Source: Lutjanus erythropterus (lineage: Eukaryota > Chordata > Actinopteri > Lutjaniformes > Lutjanidae). From it: 64,000 nt of DNA. The notes under the pieces are model-generated. The model searched no databases, was not told the origin of the DNA, and saw only the letters and a program-made list of their open reading frames with translations. The stretch is taken from NCBI GenBank assembly GCA_020091685.1, contig CM034612.1:27458655-27522654 (forward strand), given 5' to 3'. Shown one piece after another: positions 37,180 through 48,874 of the stretch. The translations under genes and the position numbers were made by a program. Every line of letters starts with the position of its first letter. Positions within the stretch are counted from its first letter, which is position 1.

Positions 37180-37620
37180 CACCAGCCTCGGATCTGATTG
37201 AACCAATCAGAACAGTATTATATATTTAATAGGGGGTGGAAGCGTCTCCGGTCCAGATTTGAAAAGTCACATGTCACACACCTGTCATGTCACATTTTGC
37301 TACTCTGATTGGTTGTAGGTCTGTCCAATTGTATCCAGTCAGCAGATCTATCCAGCCCAACCCCTCAGGCTCCAGAAACTGAGATCAAAAGGTCTAACTC
37401 AGATCAAATATGTATCAATGTTCTGTTCCTACATGTTCTATTTATTGCTCAAAATATTTTCAACATATTTTATTGTCCTGTTTAGCTACACCCCTAAACA
37501 AGTTTGTTTACTCCAATTGATTGTAGGTCATTTCCATCATTCTGATGGGTTGTAGGTCACATTTTGTTGCTCTGATTGGTTGTAGGTCTATCCAGTTGCA
37601 TCCAGAGGCATTTTGGTCTG
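37180..37620 (-). repeat. Dispersed repeat, inverted copy of 20940-21480
   Basis: The block tactctgattggttgtaggt with ctgtccaattgtatccagtc (37300-37345) is the reverse complement of 21360-21412. A second, shorter copy (ctctgattggttgtaggtct, then atccagttgcatcc) follows at 37571-37606, so the element carries an internal duplication. Confidence 0.65.
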
Positions 37621-37624
37621 TGTG

Positions 37625-38820
37625 TTGATAACAGCTCTTAGAAATTGAAAATGAATTTGTGTGATGAAGACTAAGGCCAGAGATATATTATGGCCCATGT
37701 AACCTTTGTCCATTAGGAGCGATGGTTGTGCATGTCTTCAGAAATTAATGCTACACTAAGTGGAGTGCTTGTGTATTTGAAACTCTTCCTGCATAGTTGT
37801 ATCAAATTAAAAGTTTTCCAGTGGCTCAGTGGACATAGTCTCTCAAAAGAAAGGTCAAAGAGGAAGTAATTAGTGAGGTCTTCTATGTTTAAACTGGGTT
37901 AGTTTGGTTGAGAATTTTTTTTGCTGTCTAGGTTACATATAACTGCTCTTTCAATAGCAGTGACAAATGAGTAAGTCCTAACTGTACAATGAAATGTAGT
38001 CAGTCATGTAATGTAGTCAGTAAAGTTAAATGTAACTTGTGTTTTGAAGGGTTAATTTGGATTCACCAAAGACACATAATAACACAAAGTAACTAATCGC
38101 TCAGTGCTGCTGTAGACCTGCAACTCCTGAGTTCTATGAGGTCAAATGTCCACAGCAGCACATGCTTCACTTCCTACACCAGTACTCCTGCTGCTTCTCT
38201 AAACTGGGGGTGAGATTGTGATTGTGTGGCACTGTTTTGCTCAGTTGACTCTTCTGTGATAATTAATGTTTAAAAACACTCCAGTATAATATAGTGGAGG
38301 TGTCTGTTAGCATCAGCAGTAGTAAAGCAGGTCTGGATGAGAGCCAGTCTTGGCTCATACTGCCTGTCTCTGGAGACAGTATGAGTAGATCTACAGTGTA
38401 TCGACAGCACTGCTGCTGCCAAGTTACTGCACTGTGCTGCTCTGTAGTGTTCAGCTCCAGGTTCTCTTTGTCTCTTTGACTCACACACAAGATGGAGAAC
38501 ACAATCCTTCAGTGTGATTCTAATTAGATCACTGTGTAATATTAGTTATCATTATACATAAGAGAAACTAGAAATGTCCTCTTGACAGTGTTGGAGAAGT
38601 TTCTTTGTAACCTACAAATGACTTCACGCTGGAAGAAGTTGAACTATAGCAAAGCTGTTTGGGTAAATAAAGCTACTTAGACAAAATAGTTCAAACTACT
38701 CTGTAAAAACAATACAGCTGATACCAATTATAATAAAATATAACACAAAAACCCACAAAATGCCACTCAGTTGAGCTTATTGCAAAAAATGCCAACTTTT
38801 TCAAGTCATACATGATTCAA
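37625..38820. other. Intron sequence, mostly unrecognised
   Basis: At 38586 gacagtgttggagaagtttc resembles a hAT left end related to 24428. No matching right end or target duplication was found. Confidence 0.4.
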
Positions 38821-38824
38821 AGGT

Positions 38825-39285
38825 TTAATCTAGAACCCGGGGTTCTATCAAGAACCCTTTTACATTCCAATGCCTCTATATAGAACCTGCTCCAGGGGCT
38901 TCTACTGAGAACCCTTCTATATTCCAAAGGATACATCTACAACCCTCTCAAGGGATACTCCCAAGATCCTATTTATATTCTAAAGTTCTTATTTAGAACC
39001 ACCCAGGGTTCTATCAAGAACCCTTTTATATTCCAAAGGTTTTCTACATTCCAAAGATTTTATCTAGAACCCCTTAGGGACCTCTGCTGAGAACACTTTA
39101 TATTATGGTACAAAGAACCCTTGATGAACCCTCAATAAAAGAGTTCCTCAAGGATTTTGACATATCCTTTAAGAGCCCTTTCTTTCAAAAAGGGTTCTTG
39201 AATGAAAAGGCTTACAAAGAACCCTTGACAAACTCTTTCTTCAAGAACAGGGTTTAAACTCCTATTTCTAAGGGTGTTGGCAACT
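38825..39285 (+). repeat. AGAACC-rich repeat with ~57-bp internal tandem unit, copy 1
   Basis: Unit starts (tctagaac or variant) fall near 38829, 38879, 38936, 38992 and 39063, spacing 50, 57, 56 and 71. The unit theme is tctagaacccacccagggg, then ttctactgagaacccttt and tatattccaaaggg. A non-tandem tail follows (caaagaacccttgatgaacc, aaaaagggttcttgaatg), shared with copy 2. Many complementary agaaccc / gggttct words make it self-complementary. Confidence 0.82.
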
Positions 39286-39289
39286 GACC

Positions 39290-40710
39290 CCTTTCCCATT
39301 GCCAGTAGAGGACTTTGCCTTCCTGCTTTTTTTCTGCTGATGCGCCACACTCATAGATTGAATTACAGTGGAGCTAAGGGGAGCTCAGCCCCCCTGAAAA
39401 GGACATGAGCTCCCCTGAAAGGCCACTTTGAGTTATTCAGAGGGAGCTCAGCATCCAGTTTTGAAGTCTCTTTATTTATCTGTAGTTAAAAAAATGTTGC
39501 CTGTGCCTGTGTCCACTTGGTGATTTTGTGATTTTTGAAAATCTTTTGTTTTGTTTTATCTTATTTGCTCTGATGAGGGCTATTCTTTGATTTTGAAACA
39601 ATAGCCTTATGTTGTTATAGCCTCTATGAAGAGTATGAAATGTTCTGGACAGTATTAATGATAGAACTTGTTCACAATAACCTTGCAAGTGACCACACAA
39701 CTGCACACTGTGTGTGCCTGTGCATGTGACATGTTGAGTAGTGATGCACAGTGGAAAATAAGGCTCTCCTGAAAGCCACTGTGTAATCTGGTCACATTCA
39801 ACATCACAAACATGCTGGAAAACAGGGTTATTAAACAGTGGAAAGCAGCATGGAGGCCAGTGACAATGTTACTGTGGTTACTTTTTGTGCAATCACTGCT
39901 TGAATGGAGATGGATGGAAGTTGAACAGAGAATCACAGGAGTTACTGACAGAGGCAACAAGCCTTCATAGCATCCCACCAGAAAGGAGACCACAAGTAAC
40001 GTATCCACTGAGTTGTTAACTCTGCATCACTACTGAGTGGGACTGACAAATACCTGTGACCACTGCAGAGTCATGTGACCCAGGAACAAATTGTGATTGT
40101 ACCCTGTAACACTGGAGACCAAAGCCAGATGTTTGTGTGAGAAGTGTTTGTGTTACAGTACCAGTGCAAATATGAATGTAGTTACAGTACCAGCAAGCTA
40201 CTGCAAAATATAGTTCACTACTCCCCGACGCTGCTGTTTGAGCTGTGTTAAGTTTGGCAGTTCATCTGTGATGCATGATACAAGGACGGACAACTCCCTT
40301 CAGCAAAATAGATGTTAGTGAGTCATGTTGACTAAAAGACTGTGAAGTCTGCACGTGTGCAGCTCAGTGTGATAAACACTGTAATCTAAGTTCAGTAGAA
40401 GCCTGGCTAATTATCAAATGTAAACAGGAGAAGACATTCACGAACTAACAGGTACTCAGACTTCAGTGTGTCTTCTATCTATTTGACCCTGATTTATTCA
40501 TTTTAATAGATGGACTTAGTGATTTCAGTGACTTACCGGTAAAGATCATCATGGCATCATTGATCCTTGAGGAACTCTTTCCTCCCTGACTCCCCATGAG
40601 CTGAACAAAAGAACCATCTGCAGTGTTTGAGCCAGAAGTAAAGGCTCAAATGTCCCCTTACTGTTTTCTAGTCGATTGATATATTTTCATGAAGACGAAC
40701 ACTGCTAGTT
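39290..40710. other. Intron sequence between the two AGAACC repeats
   Basis: cagtggagctaaggggagct near 39367 resembles the start of a hAT-like repeat but was not closed. 39650-40020 has a 117-codon minus-strand frame without recognisable similarity. Confidence 0.4.
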
Positions 40711-40714
40711 GGTG

Positions 40715-41400
40715 ATAACTAGAACCATGAAGGGTTCTCTGGCTTGTCCCCATAAGAGAACCTTTTTTGGTTCCTGTTGGACCTTTTATAAAAGTTCCAC
40801 TTGAAACCCTTTCAAAGTTCTACCTATAACCCAACATAAAGGGTTATACCTGGAACCCACCCAGTACTGCCTATGAGAGGTTCTATAGTGAACCTTTCTA
40901 TGCTGTAATGGTTCCACACAGAATCCTCTCTGGGGTTTTATCCATCTTCTAAGGGTGCTAATAAGAACGTACCCAGGGCGTTCTACTGAGAAACCCTTTT
41001 ATATTCCAAGGGTTTTTATCTAGAACCCACCCTGGGTATTTTACAGAGAACCTTTTTATACTCCAGGAGATTTATGGTGAACACAATGAGGGGGTTCTAC
41101 CAACAACCCTTTTCAATTCCTAGGGTTTTATCTAGAACCCACCCAGGGGCTTCTACTGAGAACATTTTTTATATTCCCAGGGTTTTATCTAGGATGAATC
41201 CAGGGGCTTCTATTATAACCATTTTACAAAGAACCTTTGATGAACCCTTGACAAAAACGTCAAGTACTTCAACAATCCTTGAAGAACTCTCTCTTCCTAA
41301 AAAGGGTTCTTAACAGAATCCTTAGCCTTCAGAAAAGGTTTCTTCAAATGTAAATTGTTTCTGGGTAGAGTCTCAGCCCATCAGGGAGAACCTTTTTGGA
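40715..41400 (+). repeat. AGAACC-rich repeat, copy 2, regular 57-bp periodicity
   Basis: Unit starts fall near 40961, 41019, 41074, 41131 and 41188 (spacing 58, 55, 57, 57). It has an upstream section absent from copy 1 (gaaccatgaagggttctctg, ttggttcctgttggaccttt). The tail (caaagaacctttgatgaacc, aaaaagggttcttaacag) matches copy 1. Frames across it (such as 41074-41313, with repeated F.IPRVLSR) are repeat translations. Confidence 0.85.
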
Positions 41401-41404
41401 ACTC

Positions 41405-42485
41405 CTGTTTCTACAGGCTAAATGCAAAGAGCATATATTGCCTGATATTCTCTTTATAGGTCCTCTCTGCCTGCTGGGGCCTGAGGAGAACCTAGCTTTT
41501 ACCAGCAGTAGGAACACTGGTTAAGGATTTGTCTCTTTTCATTCATAGTAGAAATTATACTGAAACAGCATTTATGTTCATGGCACAAAGCAGTGAGAAC
41601 TACAGCATGTAAAATCTGTCATAGAACATACAGCATGTTACATAACATGCCACACAACATGCAGAGAGAATTGGCAGGCATCTTCTTCTCTGCAGCGTGG
41701 GGCTGACATAACTTTCCAGCTGAGTGAATTTAGTTTCCTCATATTTGCACAGAGTCATGAGTAATTGGAAACTGAAAGTCCCATCTCATGGTTGTCTGCA
41801 GCGGCACTTCACAGACTTCAAAGCGGTGCCAGGCTACACCTCACCAAATCTCCTCACAGAGAGACACCCCTCCTCCTCCTCCCTGTCTCCACTCTGGGAC
41901 AGAAAACGTCCTCCTCCACCCGTGTCCTCCTCCTCCTGTGTGCGGCACAAAGCTGTGTATTTATGATCAAGTGATAGGCTAAACATCGCAATCCGTCACA
42001 TCATCTGTCCTCTTTTTCATGCTCCGAGCATTTACGTGGGTGTGTTGGAGAGTCTGTAGGACACGAGTCCACAGTCAAGCAGAAGCTCACAAAAACAGTA
42101 AACAGAGCCATAAAATTGGCATTAAATGCCTCTGTAAATTTCAGTGATTTTTACTAAAGTAGGACACTCTGGTGGAGACAGCTGTTTAAAATAATACACC
42201 TCGGTTTGTTTAGAGGAGAAGAAACTGGTCATTTTCTTGAGTACGAGTCACGTCTATTGTCTAAGACTTATAGATAATTCAATAAGAAGATCAGATGATG
42301 TTTAAACAACAATGGTCTTTTCCTGTTACCCTGTCACCAAAATTCCCACGGTCAAAAGCATCTGTGAGATCTGGCTTTACAAAGGAACCTCAGTTTTTCA
42401 TGGAAGTGTTACTAAAGTCCTGCATCATAAAATGACCACCGTGCTAATATTTACTGACAACATCCTTGCATTGGTGTTGTCCTAT
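41405..42485. other. Intron sequence, nothing firm
   Basis: 41730-41970 has three overlapping open frames in a C/T-rich stretch (tcctcctcctcc) but no recognisable protein. Confidence 0.4.
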
Positions 42486-42489
42486 GGTC

Positions 42490-42660
42490 TCTTACAGGTA
42501 TAGTTCACCCAGAAATGAAAATTCAGTCATTATCTCATCATCATGCAAAGTGAAGGTCAGGTTCAGGTTTTTAGTCCACAAAACACTGTTTGAGTTTCAC
42601 TGGAAAACTGTGCTGCAGAATCTCCCAAACTATGGAAGTGAATGGCAACCAGTTTGATAT
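42490..42660 (+). repeat. Fish repeat 'TATAGTTCACCCAGAAATGAAAATTC'
   Basis: ggtatagttcacccagaaat, tgaaaattcagtcattatct, then tcatgcaaagtgaaggtcag, acaaaacactgtttgag, ctgcagaatctcccaaac. This is the start of a repeat I know as very common in teleosts. It is truncated at the right. Confidence 0.7.
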
Positions 42661-42664
42661 GTTG

Positions 42665-44460
42665 TTATTTTTTTTTAACATTTTAATTTAAAATGTTAAA
42701 ACATTTAATTTTTTAACATTTTAATTTTCATTTGTCATTGTTTTTAGTTTTGAGTCCAAATCAAATTCTTAAGTTTTAAAAAAGTTTTGTCTAAGTACAA
42801 ATCTTTTGTAGAGATAATTAACTTTTCTCATTTGGATAAACTTATGACAAACAAAAAATAGTTTTGTTAAAAAAAATCTGAGTAAATTCATTGAAGTGAA
42901 AGTTAATGATGGTTAAATGTATCATGTTCACGGTTCACTGTGACCAGTTGAAATACATTTATTCGACTTTCTAAAACTCAAAGATTCAAGTTTATCTAAA
43001 TAGGAAAGTAAATTATCTCAACAAAAGATTATAGGTTGGCGACAGCTTTTAAAGTTATGCTCAAAACTCAAAAATCTATTGTAGTGTCTTTGCCTTGAAA
43101 TGCTGAGCTGTCATTAGTTTATGATGATCCTTCTCTAACCTGGCAACAAAGATTCTACAACCTTACTAAAACAGCTGTTTTTAACCCACTATGGAAACTA
43201 TAGCAGTGGTAGATCATATAAATAAATGGAATTTCATGGAAGATACTGATGACTGATGTTTTGCTGCCAGTATTGGCAATGATATGCTATGGGCTGTTCT
43301 GTAAAGACAAAAAGAAACCCCATCTTTTGTTTGGAGGACTTGTGTTGGACATATTGATTAGAAGCAAAAATGTAGATGATTTACATGATTTCTTGAGGGT
43401 ACTGACTGTTTATGATGACATTTGAGTGGTTTTAGTTATTCTGGTGTGTTATGTCTGTAATGATAGCCAGACCAGTCAGAAAAGCTGCATTGTCACTGTG
43501 TGGCATAAACATAATTTGTGGTTTAGTGATCATTTAATACCCTCTCTTTTCTCGTCTTGTGTGTGGTTTCAGCACGAGTGTGTCCTCCATACATTTAATG
43601 CTGCATGTGTTGCCATTGCGGCAGAGGATGATGAGTTCGCACTGCATTTTCTTCCCATGAAGTCCTAGCTAACCGTTAATCCGGTTAGTCACATCACAGA
43701 GCCTCTGTATCCACCAGCTCAGAAATCCTCAAGTCATTTACCCTGACTGAAAAAAAGAAGAAAAAGAAGAAGAGAGAGCTTAGCTTACTTTGACCAACTG
43801 CCACAGAAGATTTCACACTGCACTGCTATCCTCCTAGTTTACTGTAATTAGCTCAAAGTTGGCCACCTAAAGAACTGCTCTCCTCTCTGCCTTCATCATG
43901 TGATAGATACAGTATGTGGTGGACAGAATGCATTTACTCTCTGTTAAAGTCACTATTTTGTTGAGTAGTCTCTTTCCAGGGCAGCACTCAAGGGATTAGC
44001 TCCTCGTTGACATTGCAGGGGAGAAAGAAATCTGGAATATAAAGCACCACAGAAACACTCGGAAACTTGTGGTTTTCAGGAGACCTGATGCTGGATACAA
44101 GCTAAAAGTACAGTTGCTGTTACACTTTTAATTAGTAATTTGGAACTAAATTGCTGAGAGTGCTAAACAGAAGTCCGAGAGAAGTTTTTTTTTTCTTTTA
44201 TTGTTGTTGTTTGTTTGTTTGTTTTTTTGTTTTTTTAGAATAAGATGGTATTTCAGTGTAGTATTACACAACTGGTTTGGTTTCTCATATGTTAGCTATA
44301 TATGGTGGAAAAGCTATCATGTTAAGAACCTATAAGAGAAGAACCAACTGGGGCCCAGCACCCCTTTTTCTTTATTCACATTATTTCATTATCGTTATTA
44401 GCATTAGTAAAAAAAATCTTGCCCTTTAGAATGATTTCATTATACTTATATCTCATTTTT
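42665..44460. other. A/T-rich intron sequence
   Basis: acattttaatttaaaatgtt at 42679-42700 is palindromic A/T. A purine tract lies at 43748-43782 and TTTG runs at 44205-44237. No transposon or exon recognised. Confidence 0.4.
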
Positions 44461-44472
44461 CTTTGCCTAGAG

Positions 44473-44799
44473 CAGCCATTCCCAAACTTAAGAATGCCAA
44501 GGGACAATTTGAAACCTGAAAATCATTTGGGGCCACACAAACCTTTAATCACAACACAACTAACACAACACAACACTAATCACACCAATGACAAGATATA
44601 TCTGGTGTTAATATAACACCTGTTAAACAAGGTCAAATAAATGTAAAAGAAGACAGAATTTAAATCCCATAGCTCTGTTTTATTAGTTCTGACTTCTTTT
44701 TATTAATCATAAATATATTATGGTATGACCTCTCATGGCCCACCTGCAGGGCCTTCACGGCCCACCAGTGAGCTCCAGCCCACACTTTGGGAATAATTA
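44473..44799. mobile_element. Non-autonomous hAT-like element, 327 bp, perfect 8-bp target duplication
   Basis: gcctagag lies on both sides (44465-44472, 44800-44807). The left end is cagccattcccaaacttaag; the right end on the minus strand is taattattcccaaagtgtg, so its outermost bases have decayed. The interior includes cacggcccaccagtgagctc, typical of fish 'CAGTGGTTCCCAAACTT' elements. Related ends are at 2752 and 55111. Confidence 0.88.
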
Positions 44800-44859
44800 G
44801 CCTAGAGGAAAACCTAAGTTGAAACATGACAACATGATGACAGAACGCTCATTACAACC

Positions 44860-44945
44860 AGAGGAGACTTAAGACTTGTGTTGGACTTGAGGTCAAAGTC
44901 AAGAGACTTGACTTGGACTTACAAAAAGTGACTTATGAGCATGTC
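44860..44945. repeat. 'CAAGTC' family fragment, copy 4
   Basis: acttgaggtcaaagtcaaga, gacttgacttggacttacaa. End fragment only. Confidence 0.5.
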
Positions 44946-45309
44946 TGTGCTTGTGGTGAGTAGTGATTGCCTATAATATATAAAAAGCATTAAAGGCCCA
45001 ATTCTCACAGATTTCCTGTTCAGTCAGACTTGTTAACGATCCGCGGGGTGAGGCGCTGGGTGGTGTGCTTTTCTAGCATGCGTACACACCAAAGGATGCC
45101 TATATCCTACGACAGTGTTTTAAAGATATGGTTGCTACTCTTTACACCCTCATCATTGTTTACTCACCAAGGAGGGATTAGCATTTTCAACAGCCTCATT
45201 TAGGCCTCCAAGAAAAGATGTAGCAAAGACCATGGTTCCATAAATCCATCCATCTTGCACTGTAATCAGATTACCTCTAGAGTGGAGCACCAAGTGAAAG
45301 AGAAAGACC

Positions 45310-45600
45310 TGACACCATAACAGATTGCCTGCTCTTTTCTTTTAAGCTGCAGCTTTAAGAAGCGAGCACTCCCTGCTGGTAAACACATCCACCCTAAGCT
45401 TTACATTATGCCCTGAGAACTGTTTGTTTGTTTACCTGCAGATTTCATAAAGGGTCATGTCAGTTAAAGGAACAAAACAAAGAAACAAAGCCCCGGCAGG
45501 CTGAAATAGTTCCAGTGCATTTACTGTCACTACTTCTTTTTAAGCTCCATTATTCACGACCATGCAAGTGTAATTAAAGTTGGTTTAAAATGAGTCAGTA
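45310..45600. other. Low-repeat segment, candidate conserved non-coding sequence
   Basis: Free of repeat phrases, with dense candidate sites (aagctgcagctttaagaagc, tttacctgcagatttcataa, cagtgcatttactgtcac, gtgtaattaaagttgg). The call rests only on lack of repeats and on composition. Confidence 0.22.
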
Positions 45601-45621
45601 TATAGGGCAGATAAGACGGGG

Positions 45622-45664
<43 letters not shown>
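45622..45664. repeat. (GT)n microsatellite
   Basis: About 21 uninterrupted GT units, the longest tract in the window. Confidence 0.98.
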
Positions 45665-45669
<5 letters not shown>

Positions 45670-46355
45670 ACAGATGTTGAATGGAAGCATCAGAGAAGCC
45701 AGTCCCACAGTGTTCTGTATACGCACAGCCTGAGTGCAGTGCACTGAATACAGTGGAGAGACTGTGTCCAGCTTTAGAGTTGTGTGGCAGCGTCAGGGTT
45801 TGTCAAGTTGGCTCCTCAGCACTGCTGCTTATCTCCTCAGTACACGTGGGCAGCAGGGCCGCTGCACAGTCTGAGAAACCAAGGTCACCCCCCTGTTCTT
45901 TCTCTGTCTCTCTGGCTCGTGAGAATAGAAACACAGTCCTTCTCAGAGAGTGAAGCATGTGCTGACAAAGGACAAGCTGCTGGCTGCTGAGAGAGAAAAC
46001 ACAATTGTGTTGTTCGTGTTAAGGTTGTTAGAGATGTCAGGCTTCACATGTTACCTCAGTTCACCTCAGCATGTGTTTGATTTACATATTAAAAAAGTTT
46101 CAATCTTTATCTTGAAAGTCAACATATCCAGCCAAATACTGCTTTACATTATGCATTATTTATTCTTCGTGCTGTCCTGACCTACCCTCATAACATTACT
46201 GCCCACATTACCATCTCTGACATGTCTTCCAATCAGAACCTGTGTACTAAGGATTAATACTTTTCCAGAAAATGAGACATTGTCTACCCTGGGAACAGAA
46301 GAACACCATCCTGGGAGTCCTAGGACTGCTCTCATCTTTAAAGTATTACATCAGC

Positions 46356-46612
46356 TAAGGCTGAAAGATTAAAAAAAAATCTAATTGTGATTATTTTGAC
46401 TGATATTGCAATTGCGATATGATTTGGAATATAGAGAAGATACAAGGTAGATTTAATGATAATTTTTTTACTTGTTCTTATTGTGATTGAAAAACATGTT
46501 AAAATGACTATGGCGTGATTTTTGCAGGAATCTGTACCAAACAAAGATGGAAGATTTTACCCATTTTTAAGAAATATTGCCCCTTCTGCGATTTGAAAAT
46601 TGTGTAGCCCTG
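46356..46612. mobile_element. hAT-like MITE (TAAGGCTGAAAGATT ... GTAGCCCTG)
   Basis: The left side reads taaggctgaaagatt, then tctaattgtgattattttga. The right side on the minus strand reads cagggctacacaattttcaa. Flanks acatcagc (46348-46355) and acttcagt (46613-46620) agree at six of eight positions. Interior gcaattgcgatatgatttg is typical of this common fish family. Older than the perfect-duplication elements. Confidence 0.7.
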
Positions 46613-46669
46613 ACTTCAGTTACAGTCGAAACACAGTGATTGTATTTCAGGCAAAACTAAGTGCAACAA

Positions 46670-46945
46670 GAAGAAATGTGGGTTCCAAATGTGGTAATTA
46701 ATGGTACTAATAAATCTTTAAATTTTGAGGCTGAAATATGCCATTTATGTAAATCCACATAATAAAAACTTTGCATGTAGCTTGAACTTAAGTACAGCTG
46801 CAAGGATGAAATGCCAAGTTCATTGCCTGTGATCTATCCCTGACATAAATATTAAATTCTTTAAAGCAAGTAATTTGCCGTTTTCAAAGTCATTCTATTA
46901 AGCTGAGATGGATTCAACATTCTGTTAGCGTTCAGAGGCGACTGG
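46670..46945 (+). repeat. Dispersed repeat, copy 2 of the 30940-31300 family
   Basis: Shares gcctgtgatctatccctgac, ttctttaaagcaagtaa, gagatggattcaacattctg and gttagcgttcagaggc with copy 1. Ends at the same point. Confidence 0.65.
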
Positions 46946-46949
46946 CATG

Positions 46950-47265
46950 ACTTGTCCAGTGGAAGACACAATTAGAGATACAGGTTGGTCCAATTCTCTC
47001 CGCAGCACTCAGAGCGCTGGAGGAAGGTCTGACTCCACATATGCAGATTTTGCTCTACAGGAAAAACATCCTGCCTTGTCTGCATTTTTTTTAAACAAAC
47101 GTCTTGGGTGGAGCAAAGCCGAGGATGCAGTAACAGTGTTGCTGCAAAATAGTGTTGAGGAGGCATCTCAGGCGCTAATTTGCTGTTTTCAGTATGAAGG
47201 TTGCAACTAGGAGGTTGTTCTCATTTTCCAGGGACTTCCAGGGAAAACATAGTAAGTGGATGCTG
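46950..47265. other. Intron sequence, nothing recognised
   Basis: An 87-codon plus frame (46947-47210) overlaps an antisense frame; neither resembles a known protein. Confidence 0.4.
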
Positions 47266-47269
47266 TGAT

Positions 47270-47475
47270 AGCAGACGGTGGAGAATCTACAGTTGCCATG
47301 AAATTCATGAAAAACGCAAAAGGCGTGTTTGGTTTGTCCATTCTGGGCTACAGTAGAAACATGGTGGTTCAACATTGCTGATATAAATGGCTCATTCTAA
47401 GGTAAAGAACACAACATTTTTTTATTTTTGGGTGCTTATACACTTATGAAACATACTTTGTATATTATATTCCAT
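47270..47475 (+). repeat. Dispersed repeat 'GGTTTGTCC...CTCATTCTAAGGTAA', copy 1
   Basis: gtttggtttgtccattctgg, ctacagtagaaacatggtgg, ggctcattctaaggtaaaga and tatacacttatgaaacatac recur at 56383-56507 (same strand), and the middle recurs at 53570-53660 (opposite strand). Confidence 0.7.
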
Positions 47476-47479
47476 TTCT

Positions 47480-48595
47480 TTAAAACTGCACATCTTTCTA
47501 CAAATGTTTCATCTGACCACAGCTGTCACCTTGCCTCATCTGCAGCACAGAGCAGCAGGTGTCAAACACGGTGAATGTTGTTGTCCATCCAGTGAGCCAG
47601 GGCTGTAGGTCACCTGATCGCCGGCCAGTCGTTGGCACTGCAGCGAGAGAATGTGAGGAACGGCGGATACTTAACACATGACATGTCTGTTCCTCAGCTG
47701 TCTGTCACCATGCTACTACCCACAGCTCCACCTGCAGTCACCTGCCTACAGCTCCATCACAGCTCAACTCCCTGAGCTGCAGATGCTTACAGTATATCAA
47801 ATAGGTAGTTTTGCCAAATACTTTCTGCTAACAAACCAAATCACAAGTCCTTTCAGCAGAGCATAATAGAATTGCTGTACAAAGAGAAGAATAAATTCTC
47901 AGTAAGTCTGTTGAATTCACTTCAAATAGGAGCTGGCAAATGGGTGGGAGTCTCTCTGTCAGAAGCAGAATCTTTTCCTCAGTCTGTTTGTTCGTCCGTC
48001 CCACTCATATCAACTCTCTCCGTCTGCCTTCTCCTCCTACACTTTTACTCACTCTGTCTCTCTGCTTCTGTCTCTCTGCTTTTGGAAGGAGACAACACTT
48101 CCTCTTTAAGGATATAAGAAGCAGTCACAGCCAGAGCCAGAGCTGGAGCCTGAAGCCTCCAGACACTAAGTCCTGGAGAGAACCCAGCAGGCCTGTTCAC
48201 TCTGAGTAGGTCTGGAACATATGCACATGGAGGAATAGCTGAAATCATTCAGACCATCAAATACTTGAGGGCCAGGTTTGATGTCAGACTGAGATTTAGT
48301 GATCATACAGATGCCATTGTAAGAGGAGTTACTTCTCCAACTTGGCAGTCAGAGAAGTAACATTTTCACGTCAAGGTCACCTCAAGATCACATGACCGTC
48401 ATTAGCACAACAAGTTCCTCCAGTTGTCAGGGCACCGTAACTGTTCACATTTCAGTTTTTCCTCAATACTTGAAGAAATTCTCATCCAACATTTTTATGC
48501 ACATTTGTGACTGTATGGTCAAGGACCTCTTGTAGTTGCAGTGATTCACAATTTTTTGAAAAAGCTCTTTTATTGACTGCTCTGCTTTACACCAA
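47480..48595. other. Intron sequence, nothing firm
   Basis: A CT-rich stretch lies at 47950-48100. agccagagccagagctggag at 48130 is a short repeat. No exon or transposon recognised. Confidence 0.4.
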
Positions 48596-48599
48596 CTGC

Positions 48600-48870
48600 T
48601 GATTCATCACTCCTCTTAACTGGCTGGTAGGGGCTGCAAGTCATTAACAACTGCTAGATTAAAAACATGGATTATTTAGTCTGTTGCAGTCCACATTTTG
48701 GTTCTTTCATCTCAAACTGGAGCATCTGCAGACTGATTCCATACCCGATATATTATGCTTTGCCACCATCTCCATCTCCATCTGCATCTGTATATGAATC
48801 TGCATCTGTGTAGTTGCCATATTGGAAGATCCAAGATCCACTAGTCATGCAGACTTCTCTACAAAATCGA
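48600..48870 (+). repeat. Dispersed repeat, copy 2 of the 28640-29030 family, with (CATCTC)n
   Basis: Shares caactgctagattaaaaaca, gtctgttgcagtccacattt, ggagcatctgcagactgatt and ttgccatattggaag with copy 1. Carries an added ccatctccatctgcatctg micro-array at 48768-48800. Confidence 0.65.
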
Positions 48871-48874
48871 CTAT

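Larger units (their letters stand above)
44950..46340. other. Intron sequence with one long GT tract
   Basis: Includes the GT microsatellite at 45622-45664 and the low-repeat stretch 45310-45600 (separate entry). Frames at 45681-45990 resemble nothing known. Confidence 0.4.

Noticed and set aside
38586..38720. Another hAT element starting cagtgttgg
   Set aside because: Only the left end is plausible; no matching right end or 8-bp duplication was found.
39655..40008. 117-codon minus-strand frame with hydrophobic stretches
   Set aside because: No family motif, no splice-flanked structure; length is expected by chance in 64 kb.
38825..41400. CRISPR array, suggested by regularly spaced repeats
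   Set aside because: Units are contiguous and degenerate with no unique spacers, and the genome is a vertebrate's.
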